A stretch of 64,000 bases of DNA from assembly GCA_027924585.1 (NCBI GenBank), contig BSBM01000372.1, positions 10,833,001 through 10,897,000 on the forward strand, read 5' to 3'. The first letter of the stretch is position 1; each line of letters starts with the position of its first letter. This DNA comes from Larix kaempferi. Taxonomy: Eukaryota; Streptophyta; Pinopsida; Pinales; Pinaceae. Below the pieces are notes generated by a model that did not search any database, was not told the origin of the DNA, and saw only the letters and a program-made list of their open reading frames with translations. Below, piece by piece: positions 46,591 to 58,519 of the stretch. The position numbers and the translations under genes are program-made.

Positions 46591-46764
46591 AGCACATAAA
46601 TATAAGAAGACATTCATACATTTGTACATACACACATATAGTAGAACTAGAGAACCAAAGTTTTATATATATAAATATGTCCAAAAATGGTAGTGTCATA
46701 CAAAACTGGAGCCCGTAGCCCTAAAAAATATACATATCGATACAAAAATGAGATCCTGAGATAT

Positions 46765-48072
46765 CTACTCCCTACGAGGAGGCATAGATGCTGCCCTGAC
46801 AGGATGTGTTTCGTAGAAATATTGCACTGCATTGGCTACCCGCTGCAGTAGCCGCACCCAGTCACCCGGAACCCCCACTACTTGGCGCTGCATGGCCTCA
46901 GGTAGTCTCGCCACCTCTATTTGTGGAACCCTAGCAACCATCCGTGTGAGGTTGAGCCACAAGGTCTATAGAGTGCGTCCTGCTACAGCATCGCTTGCCT
47001 CCTCACCCCTGCCCTGACGACCATGTCTCGGGAAGCCATCAGGTCTCACTAGGCCTTTGTTTGCAAGCAAACAATCAACCATTAGCATATGATACTACCA
47101 CCAAAAATATTTTTGCATTTACATCTATAATAAAAAATCCATAAAAATTTAATACACAAAAAACCAAGAAGAGTACTCACCAATGTCTCTGAACGCTGGG
47201 TCTGGTGGGAGTGGCATGTCCCTATCCTGGCGGAAGTCTATCCCTGCATAGGGGTAGTCCTCTATGGAAATGACCTGTCGGTCCCACCAGTAGAAGAAAT
47301 CCTTAGTATATGGTGATGCCAGATTGCCACCACCTTGTTGTGTCAAGACCTCAGCCCACCGGGTCAGGGCTGGATCCCGGAGACTATTAGGAGGGACATC
47401 CACCCTTGGACTAAGCCCCGGAACCCTCTCAAAGAAGAAGCTACATAGGATGCTCCCATACCCGAAGTTTTTGGCCTTCCCTTCTTTGCATTCTGTCAGT
47501 TGGGTCTTCATAGACCCCAGCGGTGTGGTACACCAGTCAAACACTATAGGCTGCATGCATTGTGATGCATATAACATCACTAGCCTGGATGCCTAGTGCA
47601 GAGCTTTGGATCCCATGATCCGCACTAAGGTAGCCACAATGATCTTCATGCTCAGATTCACTATGGCATTGATGGGCACCTGACTTCCCACCATGCATGT
47701 GTTTGCAGGGAAATACCGCGCTATGTAGTCAAGGACGGTGATCCCACCACCCACAGTACGAGACCGAAGACTAGCCTCCTCACCTCGACGGGACAAACCA
47801 GTAATGAAGTAGATGTCGTCCACTTCTAGTGTGAGGATTTGCCCATTGAGATTGAAGTTTTGTGCATCAACATCCCAATAGTTGATCAAGCGTCGCAGTA
47901 ATAGGTTTTGGGCCCTCAAACCCCCTATACTCCAAAATTTGTACAACCCACATACTTGCAATGCCTGTTGTGCTTGCACATCATTGCGCACAGCCTCATC
48001 AACTTGGTCATGCTCCCTCTCCCTCCACTCTAGAACCATCCTGGAGTGAAGAAAAACAAGCATTTTAGTCAA
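46765..48072 (-). pseudogene. Antisense ORF resembling plant mobile domain, with intron
   Basis: Minus strand, one frame throughout. 48072-47593: charged N-terminus (MVLEWREREHDQVDEA), then LRAQNLLLRRLINYWDVDAQ, FNLNGQILTLEVDDIYFITG and LSRRGEEASL, the pattern of the plant mobile domain (aminotransferase-like). A TAG at 47593-47595 precedes the second block (47580-47181). There ATTG/GTGAGTACTC gives an ideal donor; the intron is 47180-47055 (126 bp, with in-frame stops) and ends in aaacaaag/gcc. The Gly codon and frame are restored exactly after removal. The third block has a TAG at 46966 and ends near 46765 (VRAASMPPRRE). The acceptor-like ttcttcactccag at 48041 suggests a further upstream exon; an ATG at 48339 with a gttggt donor is a candidate, but its phase does not fit. 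Antisense ORFs in the 3' region are known in Tat/Retand elements. Confidence 0.7.
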
Positions 48073-48339
48073 ATTATTTTAAAAAACCCACTACATGGCC
48101 GTACCCGCGGGCTAACTTGTATACAGGTGCGGGTACCCACGGTCAATCTATGTACTGACTGCGAGTATTTTTCCCTACCCGTGACCAGCATAGCTACAGC
48201 CCGCAGGTAGCGCTGAAGCCATTTAGGGCTTGGATAAACAAAAAATCCCACTGCTGAAAATCAAAATGAAAGAATTGAAATGAAAGGTATGGATGAGACT
48301 ACCAACCTGCTCCGGACGGTTCGATGAACGGTCACTCAT

Positions 48340-50402
48340 AGCTCCCAGAATCGGCAATTGAACTTTCAGGTGAAAACTAACCACAAAGCTCCAAATGGAT
48401 GAATAGTAAAAATGAATTGTAAATTGTAATTTTTTATTACTATTTATAATTTTTAGGACCCACTTGTCTATAGTTTTTACCGTTTTGTGCCGTTATGGAC
48501 TAATATACTGTCTTGGAGTAGTATTTTTTAATCAGATTTCTTCGGTGAAAGTTGTTCTGGACCATTTCACACCTACGACAGGTACATTTCACACATGGAA
48601 TATAGGTTAGATGCCATTTCCATGTGCATTATGCATTTGACCTGTTGACCACTTTCATAAACCCTAGGTGCGACCCCGCTTCGTAACTGACACGGAACCT
48701 TCACACTACTATAGAAGTGTCGTTATGTGGCAGTAGGGCTTTTCCAAACATGGGTACCCTAGTTAGAACCCCTTTGTGCATTTTGGTGCTCATGCCGTTG
48801 TTTGTCCTTAGGATTGGGAGTCCTTTGTAGTTACACCATGACATTGCCATAAAGACTCATACTCTACTTTGTCTTATGCTGGCCATCTCCCTTAAGGACT
48901 CCCCCTCAGTTATATCATGTGTGATTGCATTGCATAATCCTGTTTGCTGCTTGAGCCTTGTGCCGACTCCCGCTTACTCAATTGTTAGCTTGGTGCCTGA
49001 GCACTTTTCCCTGTCGAGCCCTGCAGAGCTTATATTTTCCCTTCACAATTTGATCACCTTTTGACCATGATGGAACATCCCCCCCGAGTGTCCACATCCT
49101 GCATGCACTTCCTTGCATTGATCATAGGTATGCTCCACTACTTGGAACTAGTATGCTCGCTATTTGACACTCGTTCCCTCACTTGTTGTACTATAAGAAA
49201 TTTTATTATTTTTCAAGCTTTTCCCAAATATGAAAAAGACCAAAAAAATCAAATATTCCAAAAAGCCGGACGGGATTATGGTTACTACTTCTTGTTGGCA
49301 GTTGTTGTGTCTCCTTTGAACAGAGCATTCATTCCACTCCGTACATTATGAGTTGGGACTATAGTTGGACCTTAGGTGCTGTACTTGTTTCTCAGTTTTC
49401 TCCACCGATTGGTTAAGCTTCCAGTCATTATAGAGCCCTTTGTAATGCCTCCTGCATTGCACATTTTATCTCAAGTTTATGATGCCTGAATCTCTCCATC
49501 TTCTCATGCTCTTGTTCAAAGGAAGTCTTGAAACCAGTATCGACCACTCCTCATATCTCTTGACTATTGCATGTCAGCCATCCTTATTGAGTCAATCCAT
49601 TTCACCTGAGTTCTTCCAAATATTTCAGCGTAGCTGGTACCTCATGTTGGTTGATGGGTGATGCCTTAATGCCCTCCTTCCAACGAGTCTCATTCCGTCG
49701 ACTTCAACCCATTTATTCCAGGACTTGAGGCTTAGAGTTCGGTTGAGTACCTTGAGGCTTGCAGTCATTAGTGGCAGGTTCTCTCGCCATCGACATTTTT
49801 GGGAATACATCAATGTCCCCTGATCGATGGATTAATCCTAGTGTTCGACTTCAACTCATTTATTCACACTCCGATGATTGTACTATGTGCCTTGATGCCC
49901 ATTTTAATTATTGGTGGGTTATCTCGCATCTGATAACAATATACATCATTGACCGGTAATCAGATGATGTCACATTAGGTTCAACCCCAACTCCTTTATT
50001 CACTTGATGGGACTTGCACTTTCGAAGACTTGTGTAGAAGACCCCAGGTGATAGTGGCATTCAATATGTTACTTATGACTTTGACTTTACATCTAAGATA
50101 TCACCTCTTGGATATCAGCAGTTTGTACCTCCATTTTGCACCAATTGTTTCCTTTTCAGTAGGAGACCATATCTTATTGTAGAGGAATCATGGCTATGAT
50201 CACTTATGACATATATCCACTATGTACTGCCTATTCATGGCCATTGTATCAGATTGTTGTACTACCGACATGTATTCAGGGATACTATTGTATTATGACG
50301 AGTGAGCTGCTCTTTCCACTTGTGTCTCCATCACTCCACTTCTGAGTTTTATAATGTATTTCGGCCATCGTAGCATCAGTCTCTGACCTCACACATTAGG
50401 GG
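48340..50402. other. 3' non-coding region of Tat element with polypurine tract
   Basis: About 2 kb with no supported ORF. It includes the probable promoter side of the antisense ORF. It ends in ttaggggccata directly before the 3' LTR, a short purine tract (50397-50402). Confidence 0.6.
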
Positions 50403-50407
50403 CCATA

Positions 50408-51336
50408 TGTTACAACACAATCTTCCACCTTGTGAGCATCAGCATTCTTTGGCCTGTAGGATCCATTTCACTGACTCAGATTCACTTTATATCCTTCAGA
50501 CATATTTTTTGCCTCATTTTTCCTTTGACCCACTTGTTGCATCACTATAGCAGGCATACCCGCGAGTTGCATCACTATAGCCCACGGGTATCAAGTAAAA
50601 TGGTAAAAATCACTAGTTTATTACTTTTTACTCCTAAAAAGTGGTCATTGGGTGACCTTTGGCTCTCCATCTGCCCAAGTAACGTCTCGATGTGTCCTTT
50701 CACTTACCTTTTAGAGGACTATATATTGAGCACATATGGCTTATGGATGGGAGGAGAAAGAAGAGCAAGAGAACTCTAGTGGATTTTTGCCCTATTTTGA
50801 GTCTACACTCATTGATTCTTGTAGTTGTGAACCCTTTATGTTCACCTTCCAAAATCCTATTGAGTTTGAATTTTTCATTCATGGAGGATTGAAGTGGTGG
50901 AGGCACAAGTGGATTGATCCATATCTTGGTTCAGATTGGTTGCCGACAAGAGGTCGTATCACTTTGTACTTCTTCTTGTTTATTAATAGAAATACTCATA
51001 TTATCATCCATTAATGTTGTAAATGTTGTTTATCTTACATTGGGTTGCATTTACTTGTTATATCATGGACCATTGCTATTGATGATATTAATTCTGTTTA
51101 TATATTATATGTACTTGTTGTATATTGGCTGTCAAGACTAATTTGCAGATTCAAGTGCACGGATCAGAAAAGCTCCAACGGGGATCTACATCAAACGTTT
51201 GGATTGAGGTTGGTTATCTTTTTCATTATCTTAACATTGTCATTTATATAGCATAGTTCTGAGAATTGAGTTGATTTCTGGTAGTCATCTGTCTGTTGTG
51301 GTATACCCCAAGCCATAGTGAGTTTTCTCCAACACA
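50408..51336 (+). repeat. 3' LTR of Tat element
   Basis: 929 bp, TGTTACAAC to CTCCAACACA, same length as the 5' LTR. The equivalent 92-codon frame is at 50736-51014. Confidence 0.95.
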
Positions 51337-51763
51337 AAGATTAAAATGTATTTTGCTAAAATATTTTAATTAATTAATTAAATTATTAGTTATGATTTAG
51401 TGATTAAGGTGAGTGTAGTTATGCAAATAGCTTATGCATCTATCAAAACATTCCAAGTTTAATCCTATGAGTAGAGCCTTTGTGTATTTGTATTTGTATG
51501 TAAGGAAACATGGTTGATCATATTATAATTAGTTTCTCTTTTTTATAAAAAAATGGTTTAACATGTCAAGTATAAATTAAGTCAAATAAGTTTGAGTAAA
51601 CTTTAATTAGATATTTTTTATTTTATCTTAATTATATGTTATATATACCTTTCAATTAGATTTTAATAAGATATTTTATCATCTCTTAAAGTTAAATATA
51701 CATTTTTATTTTTTATTTTTTTTATTTTTGTATTTATACACCTTTTAGATATAACTATTGTGT
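51337..51763. repeat. Right 427-bp direct repeat flanking the Tat element
   Basis: Begins aagattaaaatg immediately after the LTR's terminal CA and ends ataactattgtgt. It matches 36390-36813. Confidence 0.93.
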
Positions 51764-54481
51764 ATAAGGGAAAGTGTTTCACCATCTAACTTTAATTTTT
51801 GTAATAATTTTTTTTAACACACATTACAAGCTAAATTAAATTGGTTTAATTAGTAAAATACTCTAACCTTTATTATAGAGATTGTATCCTATGTTAACAT
51901 TACATATAAATAATTTTGAAGGAGGGAGAACGCTTTTAGAGATGTATGAGGTTTTTACTAAGATACTTTAATCTTTATTATTGAGATTTTATCCTCTGTT
52001 CATATTACATATAAATAATTTTGAGGCAATATTGTATTCAATTATTTATATGCAAATCAAACACATAAATTCGTGCTATAGTGGCTTCTTGATGCAGTAG
52101 AGTGCTATTCACATAGTAGAGTGCTACGCACATCTTTCCTGAAAAGCGATTCAAGGTTGGTAAGAAAACTGTGGAGTTATTATAGAGATTCCTTGATGTA
52201 GATATATAGAAGAATGGTTGAACATGAGGAGAGCATACCAAACCATGTCTAGAAAATCCATGGAAGAAGACATTGGTTGGGAAACCAAGGGAAGCACCCA
52301 AAAGGTGGTCCTTTATAAAATTCCTACACACCTTAGTATCTTCATCATCATGATTCTTGCACACCTTATTATCTTCATCGTCATGATTATGTAAAGGTCA
52401 ATTAAGACTAGCATTTGGGATTTGATAGCTTATAGTGGCATTGGAGACATCATATAGATATTGTGGCTGAGAGGTTGAGAGCATATAAGATAATGACGTT
52501 ATGTCAAGCCCTCTAATGTTTAACAAATTGTATAACTTGCTTACTTATCTAAATATTCATTTGATTAATGTTTACAAAATAATATTTCATTTTTAATCAA
52601 GTTATATTGATAATTAATGAACTAAATTATTATTTTAAAATACCTTTCAACCTTTTTGTGATGAGAACCTTATTGTGAAGTTTGACATGCCATTGAATGC
52701 TATAAAGTTGTAGATTTATATGGAGATTATAATGATTAGATATATCATAATGCAACTCCTTTTAGATTTATAATTGAATATAGGGAACTTATTGTCAAAT
52801 CCTCTTTTAAATGTGTGCATTTTGATGTATCCAACTTGTAGCAACATTATCATTATGTGGGAAATTTTTATCTATTTAATCTGTAGTTATGGTTCATCAC
52901 ATACAAAAAAGAAAAAGAAAATTCATGTTGCTTGTTGAGGCAAATCAAATAATGAAAAATAAGTAAACAATAACCATAGTAGTGTTCACCATATACCTTG
53001 TGGATCTTTTTCTATTTACACTCATATTTCACAGATACTAAAGGCATGCTTATTAACCCTTCACATTGGGATTGGGATTGATATTCATATATATAGATAG
53101 ATATGTATATGTCTCTTATAGTATCACATTTCACCAAAGTTAGATTTGATTATAAGAAACACATATTCCCAATTTCCCCCTTCCCTCTTATAGTATTTTA
53201 ATGCACACATTGCTAAAAGTAAGGAAACAAAAACTTTCATTCATCACATAGCTCTCGATATACAAATTATTCCAAGTTCTCAATTGTCTTTTCATGTGTA
53301 TCTAGATTTGTTTTTCCAATAGTTTTAAGTTGAATTTTCTTTGGGTCCAAACAATTATGCATAGGATTTTTATTCTTCTATGACACATTGAAAATTATGA
53401 TACATTGAAGATTGACCATTTTGACATTTACTATTCAAATGTGTTTTGACTACTAGGTGATATGAGACTCCTATGCTGCAAAATGTGCTAACTGGTTTTT
53501 GTTTTTAAGGCAGGGACTAAGTTGCACGCAGCTCTTGTTTTTATTATGTTTTTTTATGTTTCACCGATTAATTTGGATTGAAGAGGCTTAATTTAGATGA
53601 TGCACAACTCACTAAGGATCACAAGAATCAGGGATTGTGTTTTCCCTAAATTCTAGTTGAACTAATCATTGGAGATCAATGCCTACCTACTTGAACTATT
53701 AAGTAAAGGTGATGCACAACTCACTAAGGATCATGAGAATCAAGAATTCTTCATTCGCTAACTTCCAGTTCAACTAAGCATTGAAGATTAGTTCCTACCT
53801 ACTCGAGCTGTTAAGTAGAGGTGTTCAACATGATTATAGGGATTGAGAAGACCGGTGCCTTAATTTAAGCATTCAAATTAATTATCAGTTAATGTTCTTT
53901 TTGTATTAAAAGGAGAAATAGGCTAGAAGAATCCCCTCCATAGATTTGCTTCCTAGTTTTGGAGATAAATCACTTGAATACTTAATTCACTTTCTATAAT
54001 TTTCTGTTATGAAATAAAAAGCCTTGTTGAATTACTCACAGTGATATGATTTCATGAGGTTCCTTAAGAAGCCTTGAGCAAGGGCCACTTGAAGATCTCT
54101 AAGGGAAACACTATGTTTCAGTATTCCTTTCTTTATTCATGCATTCACTGATTACATTTTTTAGTCCATGTAGTAATTTCATGTATTGATTTCATTTTTG
54201 TTATAGTGTTTATAGTAGTTCACAATCTTGTAGTAATAGTTATAGTATACTATGTTTTCTATCATTTCATGATTATATCACATAATCATCAATAAGAGGC
54301 TCATACTTGTATGCCTTGGTCTTATCCCCTAGTTTGTTTTCCTACTAATGTAAATATGTAAAATAGAAGTCTAATCTACTTGATTCCTTCTTGATGACTA
54401 GGACAATGTAGTATATATTTTCTAGCTTATTTTATATAGATGTAAGGAAAAAAGTTAAGTGATCATCTTTATGGGTTGTTT
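51764..54481. other. Non-coding with local tandem duplications
   Basis: No gene recognised. It includes a roughly 68-bp direct repeat with 101-bp spacing (51858 and 51959; shared tacatataaataattttga) and the 112-bp tandem pair at 53599. A 108-codon frame on the minus strand (52364-52038) has no recognisable domain. Confidence 0.5.
53599..53822 (+). repeat. 112-bp tandem duplication
   Basis: gatgcacaactcactaagga starts at 53599 and 53711. The units are roughly 80 percent alike, with shared cctacctact and ttaagtag blocks. Confidence 0.85.
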
Positions 54482-54486
54482 CTTTC

Positions 54487-56142
54487 TGTAATACCTTAAT
54501 TTTGACCCTTATGAAATATTGGCTTGAATGTAAATATTGTATACATGCGATGTATGTTTCCCTAGAGTGGAGCTCAAGGCCAAGGCCCCGCTAGTGTATG
54601 TTCGTATTTTATTTAGAATAGACAAGCATTTGACATTTTGTTACTCATGTGCTATTAAGCCATGGGATATTGTAAATTGATGTAAATATTTAATATTGCA
54701 ATAAAATACCAAAAAATGGCTATGGGAGCAACGAATGAGAAAGGGCCATGTGTATCCACTAGGGAGTGGTGAGGGGGCTATGGGGATGAACCATATGCCG
54801 CCAAATGTCATTGTGAGAATCCATTTGACTTTCCTTGATGACATTTATTTCTGTTGTAAGGAAGTTGTTGAAGATTTTAGTCTATGGCTTCAATGGAGCA
54901 TGGGTAGCCCAGAAATTCGTATGCAGAGTATGGGCTCTGTTTTGTTGTACCACAAGTCACTCTACCTCATAGGGATTGTTTCTTCCTCATCCCCATTCCA
55001 GTGTGGAAGAACCCAGCATCATTCTCCATCCAAAAACGAATTTCCAGCAGGGAGCAAAGCCAAAAATCGCAACTTTGCAAGAATCCACGTTTTGAAGAGC
55101 CAAAAACGCCCAGATTTGGTATTTGATAGTGAAATACAATGGGGGATCTATAGATATGAACCTTGGGGCGAATTTGAGAGTATTAGATACCCCAAAATCC
55201 ATTGGAAAAACCAGTTTTTATAGCCCAGAAAACCAGTGACGGGATTGAGTTATTTGATGAACAAAATTGTGAGAAATCCAATTGTGAATGACTGAGCAAA
55301 GGTTGGGTTTGCTTGATAAACCCAGTGAAGGCTAGAATCTCAAAGAATTAGCATCTGGACCTTTCTATGCCCATCCTGAAGAGCACTGGAGGGAAGGGAC
55401 GCCTGAGGGACTGTGCAGCAGAGAAGGGGACCTTCCTTGTGTTAGGTGTGGTAGGTAATGTGAGAGCCTTGACTATTGAATTCATTTGAGATTCCTGTAG
55501 CTCTGTGGATGAGCTCACTAACTTAGCATTGCCCTCCTTCATCTTTTGTATGCTTGATAAACCCAACTGTGTGTTGGCTTAACATAGTTGTAGAGTGGAA
55601 CCATGGTTGCGAGTGAGCCTGTCTAGTTCCTCCTTAGTGGATACACAACCCAGCTCAGGGGTGATCTCTCAACTGAAAGAATACAAGCTGGACAAAGATC
55701 TATGGTTGGGTGGAACATTGCTCTCACATAGCCAGTTGTTTGGATAGGTTCATCTTCAAGATAAGTGTTATCTATAATTTACATTATAAGCATTATGTGT
55801 TTTGTAGTGTGTTAATTCTGAATGTTAATTTCCCATTTTAATGAAACGAAATGATTGTCTTAATGAAATCGACATGGAGTCTGTGCATAGCATGAGTACG
55901 AGATTGAATTCTCTGCATGATGAACCATCATATGCATGTGTTAGATATGATGATGCATTACTGTTTGTGTGCTTGCAAATATGTTTATTTCCGCTGTGTT
56001 TATATTGAGTATGAGTATGCACACAGAATATTTTAATTGTTATGAATTTATGAGTAATGTATGGGGCTGAGTTTGTTAAATAAGCCCGGTAGGTTGGTCA
56101 CGTTTCCTTACTTGCATCGGATTGATGGAAGGGGACGTTACA
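54487..56142 (+). mobile_element. Solo LTR, 1656 bp, probable Ty3/gypsy
   Basis: Starts TGTAATACCTTAATTTTGAC and ends GGGGACGTTACA, so its termini are TGTAA...TTACA. It is flanked by a perfect 5-bp duplication ctttc (54482-54486 and 56143-56147). No second LTR or internal region is present, as expected after LTR-LTR recombination. The cacgtttcc ... ggaaggggacgttaca end is of a style I associate with Ty3/gypsy LTRs in plants. A 162-codon open frame (54735-55223) lies inside it and is probably incidental. Confidence 0.85.
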
Positions 56143-56147
56143 CTTTC

Positions 56148-57900
56148 CTTATAACTGCAATCACTTTGCACAACACCTCATAAAATTAGCATGTCATTTG
56201 GTTTGACAAATTAAAGTAAAAGTTTGTGTGATTACAACAATTGTTGTAATAATAAAATCCACCACTCCAACCCAACAATCATTTCCTTAAGACCTTTGTT
56301 CTTTGTTCATGATTAATAAATGGTACTTTTTCATGGCAATTTTTTTTATATAAAGTTCCTCAAGTTTTCCTTTGACTGATCATAATGTTTACACCAATCA
56401 ACACAGAGAATTGTATTGAATGCATGCCAATTCAAGGTTGTTCCACAACTCAATTTCACACGAGTGTGTAGGTAGTCAATGCGTCTAATTCTAAAACTTG
56501 ATCTCACAAATAAGACAATAATTTTGTCAATGAATGCAGGTTTGTGCTCCAATCACTTGGACAATTACCAAACAAATGTATGTGCCAACCTTCCTCTCAG
56601 TGCACAAGTTCTTGGTTTACCAAAGATAATTGCAAAGACAATTAATGTGGCTATGTAATATATGCTCAATAACAACACGAGCTAGTCGACACAGTCACTA
56701 CATATTGCTCAATAGTTGATACTTCAACCTCTATGCGATCATCCATAGTTCACATGTTACATTTGTAGCTAGCAGAAAAAGGAATGCATCAATGCATCCA
56801 ATGACCAATCAAATAGCTTGATCTTGAATAGGCCAGTCAATATTCCTATTTTAGTCAATGCCAACAACTTATGCAACCCACACACGTTAAGGAATGGCCC
56901 AAATAGACACCACTTGAATCATAAAAGTCAAATTGCCAAAATAAGATTTGCAAACAAGGTATTCATGTAGAAAATACTTAGCTTCCTTCTTAACAACATG
57001 TAACTTCAATTTTCAATCAAAACCAGTTGATATTATGATATAACACATGGGATAGAACACCATAGATTGCTCCAAATCTCATTAAAACTAGGGTACATGA
57101 TGGCCAAACTCATCAGGGTAATTTTTAGGGGTGAAATTTTGCCAATTGGCTATTTTTTGGGTGTTTTTTCAAAAAATAAATTCATTATTTGGTCATTTTT
57201 AGTCTCTAATATCGCATATATTTACATAAATAAGTTTTTTTTAATCATAATATTTGCCAAAATTTACACGTTTCAGTAGTAAATTGTATGTTTCATATTT
57301 AATATTCGCCTACCTATCTATATACATGTTTTTTCCATTCCAAAATAATCGCCTAGGATACTATACTTAAGTATGATATTAGAATCCTTTAAAAATACCC
57401 TGAAACTCACCACATCATAGGTAAGATCATTAATGTAGCTTCATCAATCTTGGCATGCCCACAACAACTGCATAGACAATGTTTCTACCACATGACCACT
57501 ATCCCCATTGGTTCTTAAACCATATTGGAATAGGTAAAATATAACATAAGTGGATAACTGAGATTCCAAGAGTAGGGGTGGTGTCAATAGACATCGTTAG
57601 AACTTAATCACAATAAACATATATCCATGAATAGAATGAGATATATTGATCTATAAGGCTGTATATATAGAGGTTTAGGTACATAATTGAAACCCTCAAT
57701 GTAAGGGACCATGCCCCATAACCATCCCTATAATGTAGATCTATGTAATCAAAGTGGACAATGTCAACTCCGTATGCCATGTCTAGCCCACTCCTTCGTC
57801 GACTCCCTTAACAATGGACCCCCTCTTCATGGTAGGCTGCACCCTCTTCATGGTAGGCTGCACCTTCCGAAAATATGAGTTTACAACAAGAACCATATGC
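56148..57900. other. No gene recognised
   Basis: Non-coding. Contains a 21-bp tandem duplication (cctcttcatggtaggctgca) at about 57831-57873, next to the end of the antisense LINE. Confidence 0.4.
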
Positions 57901-57904
57901 TCCA

Positions 57905-58515
57905 ACATTGGATAAGGTGCATTGCCCTTACTTTTAAGGTTATTTATTAGAAAATGCTTCTAAATTTGATCAATTTTCCTCAAATTATCGTTTGAATATT
58001 GCAACATGAAACCTCACAACCATATGAAATTATTGGGGCAACAAGGGTATCAAAGAGGACTGTCTATTTTCCCAAAACCAAAATTATGTAGGTTTACATT
58101 TGTTATCAAAACCAAAATAAGATTTCCAACCTCCATTAGTTCTTCTTTACACTATTGTTCCAATGTAGCTTGTGATGAAATTAATTGCAAGATATTTATA
58201 ACAATGTACTTCTTCCAAGGCACTATTACATCAAACAAAATCATGCTATGTTATTCATTTTTATTTAAGGATCATTATCTTTGTCTTATCTGTATTTATA
58301 GATATCCCAAAATTAGAACATAAATCCTTGAGAATTTTATACTACTTATCAATGTCAGAGGGGCTCCTTGTTAAAAGGGAATTACCATCCATGTATAGAA
58401 AGAAGGTGATGGCTAATCCAATTAGTTTCATGCTTGCAAAACTTGCTTCCTCTAAATAATCTTCTTACTTATCCACATACATACAAAAAATGGTAACCCC
58501 AAAGGTTATTTTGAT
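57905..58515 (-). pseudogene. LINE reverse transcriptase remnant, antisense
   Basis: Read on the minus strand, 58515-58290 keeps one frame: MYVDK, stop, EDYLEEASFASMK, then LAITFFLYMDGNSLLTRSPS (the palm; the YADD catalytic motif is now YMDG), and KILKDLCSNFGISINTDKTK. Lower coordinates continue with LEEVHCYKYLAINF, TNGGWKSYFGFDNKC and, near 57920-57980, LKSKGNAPYPML. These match block by block the plus-strand LINE at 62480-64000, so both belong to one family. The annotated part covers the palm to the C-terminal region; frameshifts and stops are many. Confidence 0.75.
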
Positions 58516-58519
58516 TGGT

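Larger units (their letters stand above)
36815..51336 (+). mobile_element. Ty3/gypsy Tat-type retrotransposon, 14.5 kb
   Basis: Complete element with 929-bp LTRs, primer site, long leader, gag, protease, RT, RNase H, integrase, a second (archaeal-type) RNase H, an antisense ORF and a long 3' non-coding part. Size, dual RNase H and an antisense ORF are the known hallmarks of the plant Tat/Ogre/Retand group. LTRs differ by roughly 5 percent in the part I compared, with many differences at CpG sites. All genes carry stops, so it is inactive. No 5-bp target duplication is present; a 424-bp repeat flanks it instead. Confidence 0.95.

Noticed and set aside
52038-52364. 108-codon minus-strand ORF as a host gene
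   Set aside because: No domain, no good start context, and repeats on both sides. It may be chance.
54735-55223. 162-codon open frame that could be a gene
   Set aside because: It lies wholly inside the solo LTR, has no recognisable domain, and long chance frames occur in LTRs.
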